Part shown: piece after piece, positions 31,914 through 32,851 of the stretch
How positions within the stretch are numbered: position 1 is the stretch's first letter
How the letters are laid out: each line of letters starts with the position of its first letter
NCBI GenBank assembly: GCA_004151065.3
Contig: NWUY0300017427.1
Coordinates: 8,830-41,680, forward strand
Direction: 5' to 3'
DNA: 32,851 nucleotides
Origin: Larix sibirica
Taxonomy: Eukaryota; Streptophyta; Pinopsida; Pinales; Pinaceae
Program-made: the position numbers and the translations under genes
Notes under the pieces: model-generated
Seen by the model: only the letters and a program-made list of their open reading frames with translations
What the model was told of the DNA's origin: nothing
Databases searched by the model: none

Positions 31914-32826
31914 TGATCATTATACTATCAATAAACTTATTTCATGCTATACAAGTTTGATAGACCAAATTATCCATCAAAATATACAAAAATAACTCAA
32001 AATATCTACACCATCCAAAACTCTACAAAATATCCACATAATTTTTTTTACTAACAATGGAAACCACAACCACCATACGACTGCTTTACTGAGACAACCG
32101 CTATATCTAACGACTAAAGTAAAAACCACAAACTAAACCGCTCACACAACCTCTTAAATCAACCCCCCTTCTCACTACCATCCCATTCTTAAAGCCATTT
32201 TTTCGCTATCGATTCCATATCACCCCCACTAAATTCTCACATGAGACAAAATGTTGATAACTACAAGAGAAACAAAAACCTTCATATGCCAGCACGGTTA
32301 TTTGTTTTGTTTGTATAGGATTTCAAAAAACTAAAATATAAATTAATTGAATGAAAAGTCCAAGCATATTTGTCACCATTATCATAAGAATTTGGACACA
32401 TCCTAAAAGGTTTTGGCAAAGGTTCCAATCGTCCTTTCTCATGCTTTTATTGTATTTGATGAGACAGTTAAAATATAATATTATTTTATACAAAAGACAT
32501 GGGAGGGCGAATGCGGCCAAGAAAGATGGAAGAATCGCCCATCAAATGACGAAAAGGAATCTATCTCCCCACGAGGAAATGGTGACGTGACGATTAAACG
32601 GCAGTCATTTTCAACTGCTAAATTTAGCGGGCAGGTCTTGTCGGTGGATAACAAATGGGCGTCTCTATCCCTACCAACCCACGTGATATGCATATTACGA
32701 CTTTGAAGTCGTTTATGAAAATTCCATGAAATTGGCATATTCATTATTCAATAATTAAAGTATCCCAATCTTTATGCACGGATCACTGATCATGGTACCA
32801 TAATTTAGTATATAATTAAAGCATGG

Positions 32827-32851
32827 ATATATATATATATATATATATATA
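32827..32851. repeat. (TA)n microsatellite at the window end
   Basis: Copy of 24443-24467; the window stops three bases before the position matching the end of the first run. Confidence 0.95.

Larger units (their letters stand above)
24472..32851 (+). repeat. Second copy of 16088-24467
   Basis: All landmarks recur at a constant offset of 8384, from AGGCAAGG to the (TA)n run. I noticed two substitutions, 20197 G against 28581 T and 20206 C against 28590 A, nine bases apart. Identical start points and near identity suggest two haplotigs or a repeated contig placed in series. Confidence 0.9.

Noticed and set aside
16088-32851. True tandem segmental duplication
   Set aside because: The boundaries coincide with N characters and the copies share every defect, so an assembly cause is simpler; long reads would decide.

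Overview
The window looks like nuclear DNA of a seed plant with a large, repeat-rich genome. It holds old Ty3/gypsy chromovirus retrotransposons, tRNA-iMet-type primer binding sites (TGGTATCAGAGC), a tRNA-derived SINE, a LINE-type zinc-binding remnant and AT-rich non-coding DNA. A gymnosperm is plausible, but this is inference. I found no intact host gene, no functional RNA gene and no complete open reading frame of any element.

Layout. Positions 1-727 are unassigned and richer in GC than the rest. Positions 728-15837 form one Ty3/gypsy chromovirus (element A): a 5' LTR carrying a SINE with target-site duplication, PBS, a long non-coding leader with degenerate repeats, broken gag, protease, reverse transcriptase, RNase H, integrase and chromodomain, then polypurine tract and 3' LTR. 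A second, smaller LTR element (9745-11873) sits inside the reverse transcriptase of A. Positions 15838-16086 are part of an LTR of a different gypsy element (element B). Its RT/RNase H, integrase zinc finger, integrase C-terminus and LTR follow at 16088-19986. Its integrase core is absent, and 1.5 kb of unrelated DNA lies in its place, with a 22-bp minisatellite, a tRNA-like segment, a G-box-rich stretch and an (AC)n run. After the LTR of B comes a PBS-like site and then about 4.4 kb of AT-rich DNA with a minus-strand zf-RVT remnant, ending in (TA)n.

Assembly. Single N characters at 5076, 16087 and 24471 mark joins. Around the first, 2389-5075 is repeated as 5121-7807 (offset 2732). Around the third, 16088-24467 is repeated as 24472-32851 (offset 8384), with two substitutions noticed. 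These are best read as unmerged overlapping contigs or haplotigs, not biological duplications. The real non-redundant content is then about 21.7 kb.

Working together: the coding pieces are domains of two retrotransposon polyproteins (Gag, protease, RT, RNase H, integrase, chromodomain), all disabled by stops, frameshifts and lost catalytic residues. I see no undescribed defence or metabolic system. The most interesting items are the possibly composite SINE with its empty site in the sister LTR, the nested non-autonomous LTR element, the palindrome-containing leader repeats, the LTR of B flanked by a PPT on one side and a PBS-like site on the other, and the foreign block that replaces the integrase core of B.
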